From Myotis daubentonii (taxonomy: Eukaryota > Chordata > Mammalia > Chiroptera > Vespertilionidae): a stretch of DNA of 64,000 bases. The stretch covers positions 57,007,205-57,071,204 of the forward strand of contig NC_081846.1 of the NCBI RefSeq assembly GCF_963259705.1, written 5' to 3'. Both the position numbers and the translations under genes were made by a program. The notes beneath the pieces were generated by a model that saw only the letters and a program-made list of their open reading frames with translations, ran no database searches and had not been told where the DNA came from. Below, piece after piece: positions 10,406-20,544 of the stretch. Within the stretch, counting starts at the first letter, position 1. Each line of letters opens with the position of its first letter.

Positions 10406-12062
10406 AAAAGTAGTATATGCTCACTAAAAAGAACCCAAATTATATAGAAGTATAAAAAGTGAAACATTCTTCCCTTCCCATACTCCCTCACTCCCATTCT
10501 CCAAGGGTAACTATTATCAACAGTGAACTAGGAATCGTTATGAACTTTTCAAAGAGTCAGATATATTGAAGTAAAATTCACATACAATTCACAAACTCAC
10601 CCCTTGTAATGCACAAATGCATATAGTGGAACCAACATCACAATTGAGATTTGTAACATTTCTATTGTCACGAAACACCTCATTTGCGCTTTTATTATGG
10701 TGACCTTTTTCTGACCCCAGCCCTGGCCACCTGTTTTCTGTTCCTATAGCTTTGCTTTTTCCAGGGGGTCAGATAAATGGAACCACACAGTATGCAGCCT
10801 ATTGAGTGTGGCTCCTTTCACTGAATACAATGCCTCTGAGATTCATCCACGTTGATGTGTGTTTTACTGAATCCCTCTTTTGTCTAGTTCGTAGAAATAG
10901 TTTTTGTTTCCCAAAATGGGATTATGCTATACCCAGAATTTAACTGTATGTGTTTTTTGTTTACATAAATATTATAAACCTACAGTATATAATTTATTAC
11001 ATCTAGATCTAATTCTTTTTAATAGCTCCCCAGCATTCCATTATATACTTGCTACATAAGGTATCTAACTATTCTTCTTTTAATGGACATTCAGGTAAAA
11101 GTAACATTTATTCATATTTTTGTATATGTACAGAAAGATTCTTAGAAGTGGAATTACAGAGTCAAAAGACAGGTACATTTAAAATGTTGCTAGATACTTT
11201 CAAATTGCTCTCTAAAACTGTTATATATACTTAAATTCTACCAACCATGTTTGAAAGTATCTTTTTCTTCATAATCTTACCAACAGATATCAATCTTTCT
11301 AATTTTTGTTGATTTTATAGGTAAAATAATGGTATTTTATTGCATATCTCTCATCCCTAATGAGATTGATCATTAAAATATTTTTATTAGCTATGGTATA
11401 TGATTTTTATCTCCTACGAATGGCTTGAGTTTATAGATTTTGTCCATTTTTCTGCTTGATTGTCATTTAAAAATAAATTTGAAGTAATTCTTTATATATC
11501 AGACTTTAAATGTGTTTTTCAGTCTTTACTTGTTTATGGGGTCTTCAGAAGCTGTCTGCTTTTTATCAATTCTGTAACACCTTCTTTTATGATGTCTGGA
11601 AATCATATATATAGGGAAACCTTTCCACTCCAAGATTTAAAAGCTTTCTCAACTCCAAAGTTTAATTAATTCTTTGCTGATATACATGTAAGCTGTTTCA
11701 AATTTACCCTATTATAAGCAACACTGCCTTGAACATTCTTGTACATATCTCGTTGCCTTTCAAGAATCTTGTACATTTTTCTCTTATGTGAGCATTTTTA
11801 AAGATTTTTTTTGGGGGGGGGTAAGATTTTTTTATATATCCTATCTAATCATAGACAAACATGGTAATTAACCGTACCTCTGCTATGCTTCCCATTGGTT
11901 AATCAGCAGGATATGCAAATTAACTGCCAACAAAAATAGCGGCCGGCAGGCATGCAGCTGAAGCAAACATGAGGTTTGCTGGCTCCAGTGACTGAGGAAG
12001 CCAACGTTCCCCGCCTGCCTTGCCCTGCTCTAAGCTACACTCTAAGCAACAAAGTTGCAATT

Positions 12063-12362
12063 ATAGAAGCTAAACAAGCTCCAGATACCTGCTTTCAGCC
12101 AGCTGCAGCCTCAGAGCTGGAGCCGCAGTGATGGCAACAATGTTTCAAAGATAGAAGCTAAACAAACCCAGATACCTGCTTTCAGCCAGCTGCAGCCTCA
12201 GAGCTGGAGCCGCAGTGATGGCAACAATGTTTCAAATATAGAAGCTAAACAAACCCAGATACCTGCTTTCAGCCAGCCGCAGCCTCAGAGCTGGAGCCGG
12301 GCCTCAGAGCTGGAGCCGGCTCTCAGCTCCAGTGACAGCTATAGAAGGTAAATAAATCCCAG
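12063..12362 (+). repeat. About 88-bp tandem repeat inside the Helitron
   Basis: Units starting ATAGAAGCTAAACAA begin at 12063, 12151 and 12238, with lengths of 88 and 87 bp for the first two. The third decays after about 60 bp, and a fourth start (ATAGAAGGTAAATAA) lies at 12341. Each unit holds AGCCTCAGAGCTGGAGCC. Confidence 0.85.
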
Positions 12363-12364
12363 AA

Positions 12365-12367
<3 letters not shown>

Positions 12368-12398
<31 letters not shown>

Positions 12399-12399
12399 A
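12368..12399 (+). repeat. (CAAAA)n microsatellite
   Basis: A short run of CAAAA units lies at the end of the Helitron tandem repeat block. Confidence 0.85.
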
Positions 12400-12641
12400 A
12401 CAGAAAAAAAGGAGAGGCTGGAGCTTCAGTCGCCCGCCAGCCTGAAAACGGCCCTCAGCCCCTCACCCAGACTGGCCAGGCACCCCAGTGGGGACCCCTA
12501 CCCTGAAGGGGGTGTGACCAGCTGCAAACAGCCATCAGCCTGTCATCCAGGCTGGCCAGGCACCCAAGCGGGACCCCCACCCTGATCCGGGACACCATTC
12601 AGGACAAACCAGCCGGCCCCCACCTGTGCACCAGGCCTCTA

Positions 12642-13107
12642 TCCTATATAGTAAAAGGGTAATATGCAAACTGACCCTAACAGCAGAATGACTGGGAATG
12701 ACTGGTCACTATGACACACATTGACCACCAGGGGGCAGATGCTCAATGCAGGAGCTGCCCTCTGGTGGTCAGTCAGCTCTCACATGGAGGAGCTCTGCTC
12801 AGCCACAAGCCAGGCTGATGGCTGCCAGTACAGCATTGGTGGTGGGAGCCTCTCCTGCCTCCTCAGCAGCACTAAGGATGTCTGACTGCAACTTAGGTCT
12901 GCTCCCTGCTGGCAAATGGACATCCCCCGAGGGCTGCTGGGCTGCCAGAGGGATGTCTGATTGCCATCTTAGGCCCAATCCCCCGGAGAGCAGGCCTAAG
13001 CCAGCAAGTGGTCACCCCCAAGGGGTCCCAGACTGCGAAAGGGCACAGGCCGGGCTGAGGGACCCCCTACCCCCGAGTGCACAAATTTTTGTGCACCGGG
13101 CCTCTAG
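12642..13107 (+). mobile_element. HeliBat-type Helitron, second of a fused pair
   Basis: The 5' end TCCTATATAGTAAAAGGGTA, the GACCACCAGGGGGCAGA block and the 3' hairpin (GCACAAATTTTTGTGC) followed by CCGGGCCTCTAG and host T are all present. It contains no transposase. It has intact termini and is the better-preserved unit of the pair. Confidence 0.85.
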
Positions 13108-13289
13108 TATATAAGATAAGTTCCTAGAAGCTGGATCAAAGGATGGGCCTATTTCAAATTTTGTTTATCTTTGCCCCTGAAATTCACATCCATCAGCCTA
13201 TTTGGGGACCTCGTTCTACTAGGTATTCCCTCTCCTCCACAAATTTTTAGCCTCTCCCCTCTGTGGGCTCTTTCCTTCTTTCAATAGTC

Positions 13290-13465
13290 TATTGATTTTT
13301 TTATTTTAGAGAGAGAGGAAGGGAGAGGGAGAGAGAGGGAAACATTGATGTGAGAGTAAAACATTGATTAGCTGCCTCTTGCACACTCCCTACCAGGGAT
13401 CAAGCCCACAACCGGGGCATGTGCTCTAACCAGGAATCAAACTGGCAACCTCTCACAGCCAGGGC
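13290..13465 (-). mobile_element. Ves SINE, antisense, head truncated
   Basis: TATTGATTTTTTTATTTTAG, the GA-rich part, GGGATCAAGCCCACAACC and GGAATCAAACTGGCAACC identify Ves. The tRNA head beyond about 13465 is missing. Confidence 0.8.
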
Positions 13466-13952
13466 TGTGGGCTGTTTCTTGACTGCCTGCAAGTATGCCA
13501 CAGACTCACACCTTCTTAGAAACCAAGCAGAATAAAACTAACTTCCCATCTGTCTGCATTTTTTCTAGTTGCTAGCACATCTCTTTCCTTCTCTTCTTAG
13601 CCAACTTCCTCATTGCCTAGTACTGCTAATCACTGCCATGTGTGTTCTACCTCCGGTACTTCGCTGATGCTGCCATGGAAACGATGACCAGGAACTCCGG
13701 ATGGGGTACCCGACTTCATCTGTTGACCATTCCCTCCCCTGTTACTCCCTACTCCCCACCTCTGTGACACCAGCTCTTTCCTGGTACTCCCCTCCTGTCA
13801 GACTTCTTTCTCCATCTCCTTTGGGTTTCTTCTTCCATTGCTCACTCCCTTAACGTTGGTGTTCCCGGCCCTCTGTTCTCCATCTAATGCTCTTCTCACC
13901 ATAGGCGTGCATCCTTTGATTGCATTTACTCTAACATTATGCAAACAACAAA
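13466..13952. other. Unassigned stretch
   Basis: Pyrimidine-rich but otherwise unrecognised; no gene is supported. Confidence 0.4.
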
Positions 13953-14396
13953 TGTAGTGGGCTGAATAACGGCCCCATATATATTCAGGTCCTAATCTTT
14001 GGAACCTGTGAGTGTTACCTTATTTGGCAAAAGGGACTTTGCAGATGTGTTTAAGTTAAGCCTCTTGAGATGGGGAGATTATTCTGGGTTACCCAGGTAA
14101 ATTCAGTGTAATCATGTGTCCTTACAAAAGGGAGGCAGGAGTCGACAATGCTGGCTTTGAAGATGGAGGAAGAGCCAAGGAATAGAGGTGGGCTCCAGAA
14201 GTAGGAAAAGTTAAGGAAAGGGTTCTTCCCAGAGCCTCTTGAAGGAACAGCCCTGCTGCCACCTTGATTTTTAGCTCAGTGAGATGGATTTCAGAACTCT
14301 GGCCTCCAGAACTGGCAGAGAATAAATTTGTGTGTTTTTAAGCCACTTTTGGGGGGAGGGGCATAATTTATTATAGCCTCAGGAAACAAATACAAT
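13953..14396 (+). mobile_element. MaLR-type solo LTR
   Basis: The start is GTAGTGGGCTGAATAACGGC, followed by ACCTTATTTGGCAAAAGGG, TTTGCAGATGTG, GAGATGGGGAGATTATTCTG, CTGCCACCTTGATTTTTAGC and AGAGAATAAATTTGTG. It ends near CCTCAGGAAACAAATACAAT. The order matches MLT1-like LTRs, including the AATAAA signal near the 3' end. No internal retroviral sequence is attached. Confidence 0.7.
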
Positions 14397-15121
14397 GTCC
14401 AAATCTACATCTTTAATACCAGGACTCTCCTCTGGTCATCCGAGTCATAGCTGCCTCTGCCTGCTAGCCTCAAGCTCCATACGACCCAGCCAGAACTCAT
14501 CACTGCCTCCCACCTTCTCTGTTTCCCTGTTTCATTTAGTGGAGCCACATTCCTGAGTCACACCAGTTAGAAACCCAGGGTCTTCCTACTTTTCTCCCAC
14601 CAACAGCCAATCATCATCAAACCCTGCACTCTTTGTGCCCAAACTTTTAAAACTATGTCTCCCCCACCCTGCAACCTGGTCTCCATTCCTATGGCTCTCT
14701 GCCTATGGATTGATCTCTTTCTTAAATCCACCAGTCACATCAAAGCCAAGATAAGCCTTCTCACAAGCAAACCTGCCCAAGCTGCTTCCTTTAACAGCTG
14801 CCCAGGGTCAAGTCCCAGCCCCTTGGCAGGCCATGCAAAGGTCACCCTTTTCACTCACAACTTCTGCTGTTTACCGTCTGGAACTCTAATGACACCGAGC
14901 TATTTGCCATATCCCCCCCCCCCCCCTACACTGGGTACTTCATGTCCTCATGAAACTTCATGGCCTTTACCTCCGCTGCCCTGCCCTCCCATTTCTCTTC
15001 AGCTTTTACTCATGTCTACAATTTAGATCATTTTCTCTCATGAGGCAGGGCTAGGAGTCCTTTTGAGCTCCTGCAGTGCCTATCTATACAGTGTAGCAAT
15101 TTTCACATGAAAGAGACATTA
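14397..15121. other. Unassigned stretch
   Basis: Pyrimidine-rich DNA with a C homopolymer at about 14913-14925. The frame at 14655-15026 is rich in proline and serine and reflects this composition, not a recognisable protein. Confidence 0.4.
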
Positions 15122-15184
15122 CAGTCAAATAGTGCATAATGATGTTCCAGTCAATCATGGACCACACAGACAATGGTGGTCCCA

Positions 15185-15650
15185 TCCTATATAATAAAAG
15201 GGTAATATGCAAATTGACCCTAAACACAGAACGACCACTGGACCAGTCACTATGAGGTGCACTAACCACCTCTTGGTCCTTTTCCCCGGCCCATAGGCTC
15301 CCATCACCCAATGGCTAACAGGGAACCAGGGATGGGTGGCACCAGGCCAAGGCCCCTGCCCTGCTGGTTGCCCCACACACAGAGGGTAACCCATGGTGGG
15401 GGTGGGCCCAGGGAGTGGGCAGGAACAACTGACCTCTTGGTCCCTCCCCCCAGCCGGCAGGCTCCGATCGCCTGATGGCAAATGGGGAATCGGAGGTGGG
15501 TGGTGACAGGGGGCGGTGCCAGCTGCCAGCAGCTGGGGAAGATGGCCCTGATCACATCACAGGCCAGGCCTAGGGACCATACCCACACACAAATTTCATG
15601 CGCCGGGCCTACCCATACCCACACACAAATTTCATGCGCCGGGCCTCTAG
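15185..15650 (+). mobile_element. HeliBat-type Helitron with duplicated 3' terminus
   Basis: The start TCCTATATAATAAAAGGGTA follows host A at 15184, and the end GGGCCTCTAG precedes host T at 15651. Removing it restores the Tigger sequence CCCA/TAGGTTATAATGG. The terminal block containing CACAAATTTCATGCGCCGGG occurs twice (about 15577-15610 and 15611-15646). Confidence 0.9.
15576..15650 (+). repeat. Tandem duplication of the Helitron 3' end
   Basis: Two copies of a block of about 36 bp (CCATACCCACACACAAATTT and onward to GCCGGGCCT) lie head to tail. Only the second is followed by CTAG and the insertion boundary. Confidence 0.85.
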
Positions 15651-15886
15651 TAGGTTATAATGGAGCTGAAAATTTTCTATTGCCTAGTGACCTTGTGGTC
15701 ATCATAACCTCACAGCACAATGCATTGCCCCCATGTTTGTGGTGATGCTGGGTAAACAAACCTGCATTGCCCATTGTATAAGAGTATAGCACACACAACT
15801 ATGTACAATACGTAATACTTGATAATGAGATAATGATAATAAACAACTATGTTATTGGGTTATGTATTTACTACATTATACTTTTT

Positions 15887-16109
15887 AAAATATATATATA
15901 TTTTATTGATTTTTTACAGAGAGGAAGGGAGAGGGATAGAGAGTTAGAAACATCGATGAGAGAGAAACATTGATCAACTGCCTCCTGCACACCTCCTTAG
16001 GGGGTATGTGCCCACAACCAAGGTACATGCCCTTGACAGGAATCGAACCTGGGACCTTTCAGTTCGCAGGCCGATGCTCCATCCACTGAGCCAAACTGGT
16101 TAGGGCTAA
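15887..16109 (-). mobile_element. Ves SINE, antisense
   Basis: TTTTATTGATTTTTTACAGAG, GGAATCGAACCTGGGACC and CACTGAGCCAAACTGGTTAG define it. The target duplication ATTATACTTTTTA lies at 15875-15887 and 16110-16122. It is inserted in the Tigger element. Confidence 0.9.
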
Positions 16110-16339
16110 ATTATACTTTTTATCATTATTTTAGAGTGTACTCTTTTTACTTATTAAAAAAAGTTTGCTGTAAAAGAGTATCCCATGTTATGTTGGCAGC
16201 AGCCTCGTGCATCTCTTCTTTACCATGTCTCCTGATTGCATGGTCTTCTCTTGTGCTTGACTTTATTGTTTATAAATTTATTGAGTCTAAGTGTGCATTG
16301 TTTATAAAGTCTATAGTTGTGTACAGTAATTCCATAGGC

Positions 16340-16912
16340 CAGCAATATTCAACCTTTTTCATCTCATGACACACATATACTAATTCTGGGGCACACCAAA
16401 AAACATGTATTTTTCCCATCTGATAAAAAATAGGCATAATTTTGATTCATTCACACTGGATGGCTATTGTTGTGTTCAGCTGTTGTCATTTTTTTATTTG
16501 ATAATCTAAAGCAGTGGTTCTCAACCTTCCTAATGCCGCGACCCTTTAATACAGTTCCTCATGTTGTGGTGACCCCCAACCATAAAATTATTTTCGTTGC
16601 TACTTCATAACTGTAATTTTGCTACTGTTATGAATCGTAATGTAAATATCTGATATGCAGGATGTATTTTCATTGTTACAAATTTTTATCTTTTACTAGT
16701 ATACCAACATAATTAAAGCATAGTGATTAATCACAAAAACAATATGTAATTATATATGTGTTTTCCGATGGTCTTAGGTGACCCCTGAGAAAGGGTCGCG
16801 ACCCACAGGTTGAGAACCGCTGATCTAAGGAAAAGAGTTCGGTGCCCTTAACTAAACAGTCATGTATTGCATGTTTTAGCAATTCTTGCAGCACACTAGT
16901 TGAAAATCGCTG
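16340..16912 (-). mobile_element. Outer hAT element, host of a second hAT
   Basis: The ends CAGCAATATTCAACC and AGTTGAAAATCGCTG are inverted repeats with three mismatches over 15 bp. The 8-bp target repeats CCATAGGC (16332-16339) and CCCTAGGC (16913-16920) differ at one base. Interior text such as ATCTCATGACACACATATAC and GCACACTAG is non-coding. A second hAT at 16512-16822 sits inside, leaving about 260 bp of its own sequence. Confidence 0.85.
16512..16822 (-). mobile_element. Inner hAT element, SPIN/URR1-like
   Basis: The ends CAGTGGTTCTCAACCTTCC and CACAGGTTGAGAACCGCTG are inverted repeats. The target repeats ATCTAAAG (16504-16511) and ATCTAAGG (16823-16830) differ at one base. Internal text (GGTGACCCCCAACCATAAAA, ACCCCTGAGAAAGGGTCGCG) resembles non-autonomous SPIN or URR1-type hAT elements known from several tetrapods and thought to have spread horizontally. 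The 311-bp copy has no transposase. Confidence 0.85.
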
Positions 16913-17020
16913 CCCTAGGCCTTCACATTCACTTACCACTCACTGACTCACCCAGATCAATTTCTAGTCATGTAGGTTCCATTCATGGCAAGTGCCCTAC
17001 ACTGGTGTACCATTTTTATC

Positions 17021-17250
17021 AGTTTTTAAAAATATATATATATTTTTATTGATTTCAGAGAAGAAGGAAAAGAGGGAGAGAGAGAGTGTGAAACATCATT
17101 GATGAGAGAGAATCATTGATTTGGCTGCCTCCTGCATGCCCCCTACTGGGGATCCAGCCTGCAACCCAGACATGTGCTCTGATCAGGAATTGAACCATGA
17201 CCTCCTGGTTCATAGGTTGATGCTCAACCACTGAACCACACCTGCTGGGC
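17021..17250 (-). mobile_element. Ves SINE, antisense
   Basis: The target duplication CCATTTTTATC lies at 17010-17020 and 17251-17261. TTTATTGATTTCAGAGAAG, GGAATTGAACCATGACC and CACTGAACCACACCTGC mark the body and head. It is inserted in the Tigger element. This copy carries the variant head text (ACCATGACCTCCTGGTTCAT) seen in one of the Ves groups here. Confidence 0.9.
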
Positions 17251-17541
17251 CCATTTTTATCTTTTACTAGTATACCATATTTTTATTGTACCTTTTCAAT
17301 GATTAGTTATGTTTAAATACACAAATACTTATATTATGTTAAGATTACCTACAGTATTTAATATAATAAATGTTGTACAGGCTTGTAGCCTAGGAACCAC
17401 AGGCTACACCATGCAGCCTGGGTGTGTAGTAGGCTACACCATCTAGGTATGTGTAGGTGCACTCTTTGATGTTCGCACCACAAAATTTCCTAAGGACATA
17501 TTTCTGAGAACATGTCCCTGTTGTTAAGTGGCCCTTTGCTG

Positions 17542-18540
17542 CACTTGTAAGGATCTTGAGGCCAGGACCAATTTTTTAAAAAAGTAATTTAATTAAAAAA
17601 TTTTTTCAGGACCAATTTCTTATCCATCTTTAAAAGCTCAGTGGTTTGTACAAGGCCAAGTGTCTGTTGAACTGAATTGAATTGCACTGCAGACAGAAAA
17701 GAAGTGTTTCATATGGTCATAATATTTCAAAAATTTCGGAGCTTTTTTTTTTTTTTCCAAACGTAATCCCCCTGGCAGTTCTGTGCTGCAGCCATATAGA
17801 GTAAAGAGCGAAACAGAAAACAATTATAGTCTGAAAACTCCCAGAATAAGGCATTTAAAGGGGAACCATGAAAATGTCAGTAACTCTGTGGTTAGTGTTC
17901 TTTCAAGAAAATATTTGAAGTTTTATTGTTCCTTGATATTCAAAACTGGTCAGAATATGGAAGAAAGTGTCTAAACATTTTGAATTTGACCTCTGACACA
18001 TCCTTAAAAGTGGACTTTTCTAGTTATTTGTAAAGCATAAATTCAAAGCACATTTAATTTAACCCCTGGACAAGCAGTAGGGTTGGGTGTACATTCTGTA
18101 TACCTAAAGGACGTGGTTATTATATCCATTTCTTTACAAATAGAGAGAGCATCCTGCAGTGATATCAGAATGGAGGGATCTACATGACACACTTTTGTGT
18201 GACCAAAGCAAATCAGAGGTTGGTGTGCACAGCACACCCCATTTAGTGTGAGGAAGGGGGAATAATATAGACTCCTATTTGCATGCACAATCACTGGAAA
18301 GGTAAATCAGAAACTCATAAATGTGGTGTGAGAGATAACTGAGTTGATGGGAAAGGGGCAGAGTGACAGTTCTCAGTATCTGCCTTTTTATAGTGCTCAG
18401 ATTTTTCAATCATATTAATATATAATCAATTTAAAGTAATTATGGAAAAATAAAGTAATATCAGATGTGGGCCAGTTATATTCTGGATGTGTTAACATTT
18501 GAGAAGCAACAGTGTATTCTTAGTCTCTGGCCTAGAATCT
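17542..18540. other. Unassigned stretch of 1 kb
   Basis: It contains a T homopolymer near 17743-17757. The last 150 bp may be a decayed L1 3' end. No gene is supported. Confidence 0.4.
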
Positions 18541-18840
18541 TTTTTATTTTTAACCCTTGATTTAGAAATGATTTAAAACTTTTAAAAATTATAAAAATAA
18601 AAATAGCACAAGGAGTTATTTGTGCTCTTCATCAGATTAATCTATAGTTAATCTTTTATTCTATATGAATTTATCATCTTTTTATCTTCCATCTATATCT
18701 ATCTATCTATCTAATCTAATCTAATCTATTTCTAATTTTGTTTCTGAACCATCTGAGGTTCATGACCCTCTACCTCTAAATATTTCAGTATATATTTCCT
18801 AAGAATATAACCATAGTACAGTATCAAGTTCATTGTGATT
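18541..18840 (-). mobile_element. Old antisense L1 fragment with ATCT repeats
   Basis: TTTTTATTTTTAACCC, AAAAATAGCACAAGGAG and ACCCTCTACCTCTAAATATT resemble the reverse complement of an old L1 3' UTR. A short (ATCT)n/(AATCT)n run lies at about 18692-18730. Confidence 0.5.
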
Positions 18841-19480
18841 TTATTGTGATATGATATGGACTAGAAAGTCTTCTTATGGAAACAAATGTTTCCTAAACAT
18901 AAGGCCCATATTAACTTTTATATTGTGCAAAATGGTCATTGGACAATCTACTGATATAGGTGAGGAAGGCAAATCAATGTGTCAATGTGGAGCTCACCAA
19001 AGACTCCAAATATTGTTCATCTGTCAGTTTCAGAAAATCTTTTTCTTCTTCCCTTTGGTAGAAATCAAGCCATTCATTTCTGAATGCCTGTCACTTCCCC
19101 AAAGTCCTAAATAAAACAGTTGTACTTGCTCCCATTATAGTTCAGTAATGGACTTGGAAAAAGGAAGATTCCTCAATGACATTTTGTCTAAAGTAATTTA
19201 AAAAATATAAATGGCACCTTGTTTCAAACCTATTTGTTTGTTTCCATCGGCAATAGTGGTAAAGGTGGGCAGGTTACAGACCTTTCTCCTTTGTTCCTGA
19301 CTTCAAGCTGAGCCTGCTCCTGTTGGAGAAAGAGAAATATGGATGTGGGGTAAGCCTGAGAGGTCTAAGGAAAGAAAGGGGGACGGCCTTGCACCCCACA
19401 CTCCTCAGCATGGCTTTGTCAAAGACCTAGAGTCTTACACAGCTACTAACCTACTTGGATATATCAATTTAAAGCCCAAG
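18841..19480. other. Unassigned stretch
   Basis: No repeat family or gene was recognised. Confidence 0.4.
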
Positions 19481-19720
19481 ATTTAGGTAATTAAAATAAA
19501 ATATTTCAAAAGCATTCCAGAAACACCTTAATTACTCTGAAAAGAAACCCATATTCTTTAGCTGCCACCCCCAAGTCTCTCCTTCCCACCCAGCCCTAGG
19601 CAACCTCTCATCTATCTTCTGTGTCCAGATTTGCCTATTTTGGACATTTCATATAAACGGTCCTTTGTGACTGGATTCTTTCACTTAATGTTGTCAAGAT
19701 TCATCCATGCAGTAAAGCAA
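19481..19720 (-). mobile_element. Antisense L1 fragment
   Basis: AGATTTGCCTATTTTGGACA, TTTCATATAAACGG and AAGATTCATCCATGCAG are the common reverse complement of an L1 3' region. Confidence 0.65.
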
Positions 19721-19873
19721 GTCACCCTTTATTCACGTGAGTTATGTTCCAAGACCCTATATATAATGTTTTCTCCTATAATACATAGCTCTGATAAAAT
19801 TTAACTTATAAATTAGGCACAGTAAGAGATTAACAACAATAGCTTACAATAAAATGGAATAATTATAACAATA

Positions 19874-20544
19874 CTATTGGCCCAGTGCACGAAATTTGTG
19901 CACATTTAAAGGGAATTAGAGGAAATATTTTAATATTGCTATTTGCCCTTTCTCTATAATAGAAGTGTCAGAGATGAAAGAAAATTAGTAAAATGTATAT
20001 GAAAATCTCTCTCCAGTCAGAGTCTGGGGCGCACCATGGGACCTAGAGTCAAGTCCCCGCCCACCCGCATGCGCTTCAAAATCACAGAAGACTCAGACCC
20101 GGCTGGCCCCAACCCCATTGGGCGAGATCCAGACCTGGCCGGCCCCACGCCCGTCAAGCCCTGCTAAGCAGGAAGTGCAGCCTCAGGTCCCCTGGCCCAG
20201 TGTTGGGCAGGGTGTGCAGCCTTAGGTCCCCTGTCCCACTGGGCAGGGGGTACAGCCTCAGGTTCCCTGGTGCAGCCTCAGGTCCCCTGACCCGGTGCTG
20301 GGGGGTGTGGCCTGAGGTCCCCTGGCCTGGCGCCAAGGTGGGGGGTGCGGCCTGAGGTTCTCAGGCCTGGCACTGGGATAAGGGGCACAGCCTGAGGTCC
20401 CCTGTCAAGTCCCGCTGGGGGGGGGGGGCACAGCCTGAGTCCCCCGCCCCAGCCAGGCATCACACAGCCTCAGGTACCTGCTGATTGGTCATTACGGCGT
20501 CATGGCATGATGACCATTTGCATATTAGCCTTTTATTATTATGA
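19874..20544 (-). mobile_element. HeliBat-type Helitron, antisense, with internal minisatellite
   Basis: Read on the minus strand, the 5' end is TCATAATAATAAAAGGCTAA and the 3' end is the hairpin region GTGCACAAATTTCGTGCAC followed by GGGCCAATAG. The terminal CTAG has decayed to ATAG. The host Tigger sequence confirms both boundaries at an A/T site. About half of the element is a minisatellite. Confidence 0.85.
20160..20478 (-). repeat. Minisatellite of about 36-44-bp units
   Basis: At least seven degenerate units on the plus strand begin CAGCCTCAGGTCCCCTG or CCTGAGGTCCCCTGGCC, and each ends in a G-rich segment. A G homopolymer lies at about 20417-20427. Reverse frames give glycine/proline-rich repeats that are not proteins. 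Confidence 0.85.

Larger units (their letters stand above)
11839..12641 (+). mobile_element. HeliBat-type Helitron, first of a fused pair
   Basis: The 5' end TCCTATCTAATCATAGACAA follows host A at 11838, and ATATGCAAATTAACTGCC lies nearby, as in HeliBat elements. The 3' side reads TGTGCACCAGGCCTCTA, close to the family terminus, but lacks the usual palindromic hairpin and ends CTAT rather than CTAG. The body contains an 88-bp tandem repeat and a CAAAA microsatellite. No helicase or Rep frame is present, so it is non-autonomous. The next Helitron begins immediately. Confidence 0.75.
10406..13195 (-). mobile_element. Old antisense L1, split by Helitrons
   Basis: The plus strand shows reverse-complement L1 3' end motifs: AAAATTCACATACAATTCAC, AGATAAATGGAACCACACAG, TGAGATTCATCCACG and AGCATTCCATTATATAC. 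A second block of the same family resumes after the Helitrons at 13108 (AAGTTCCTAGAAGCTGGATC). The intervening 11839-13107 is Helitron. More than one L1 fragment may be joined here, because similar regions appear twice. Confidence 0.7.
15122..17541 (-). mobile_element. Tigger-type (TcMar) DNA transposon carcass with nested insertions
   Basis: The left end CAGTCAAATAGTGCATAATG and the right end GTCCCTGTTGTTAAGTGGCC correspond to degraded Tigger1/MER2-type termini. Internal landmarks are CAATGGTGGTCCCAT, GGTTATAATGGAGCTG, CTTGATAATGAGATAATG and GTTTGTAGCCTAGG-like text near 17381. Five later insertions lie inside: Helitron 15185-15650, Ves 15887-16109, hAT 16340-16912 containing hAT 16512-16822, and Ves 17021-17250. 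No transposase frame survives. A TA precedes the left end. Confidence 0.75.

Noticed and set aside
20154..20463. CRISPR-like array
   Set aside because: The units are degenerate, contiguous and spacerless, and lie inside a Helitron; this is a minisatellite.
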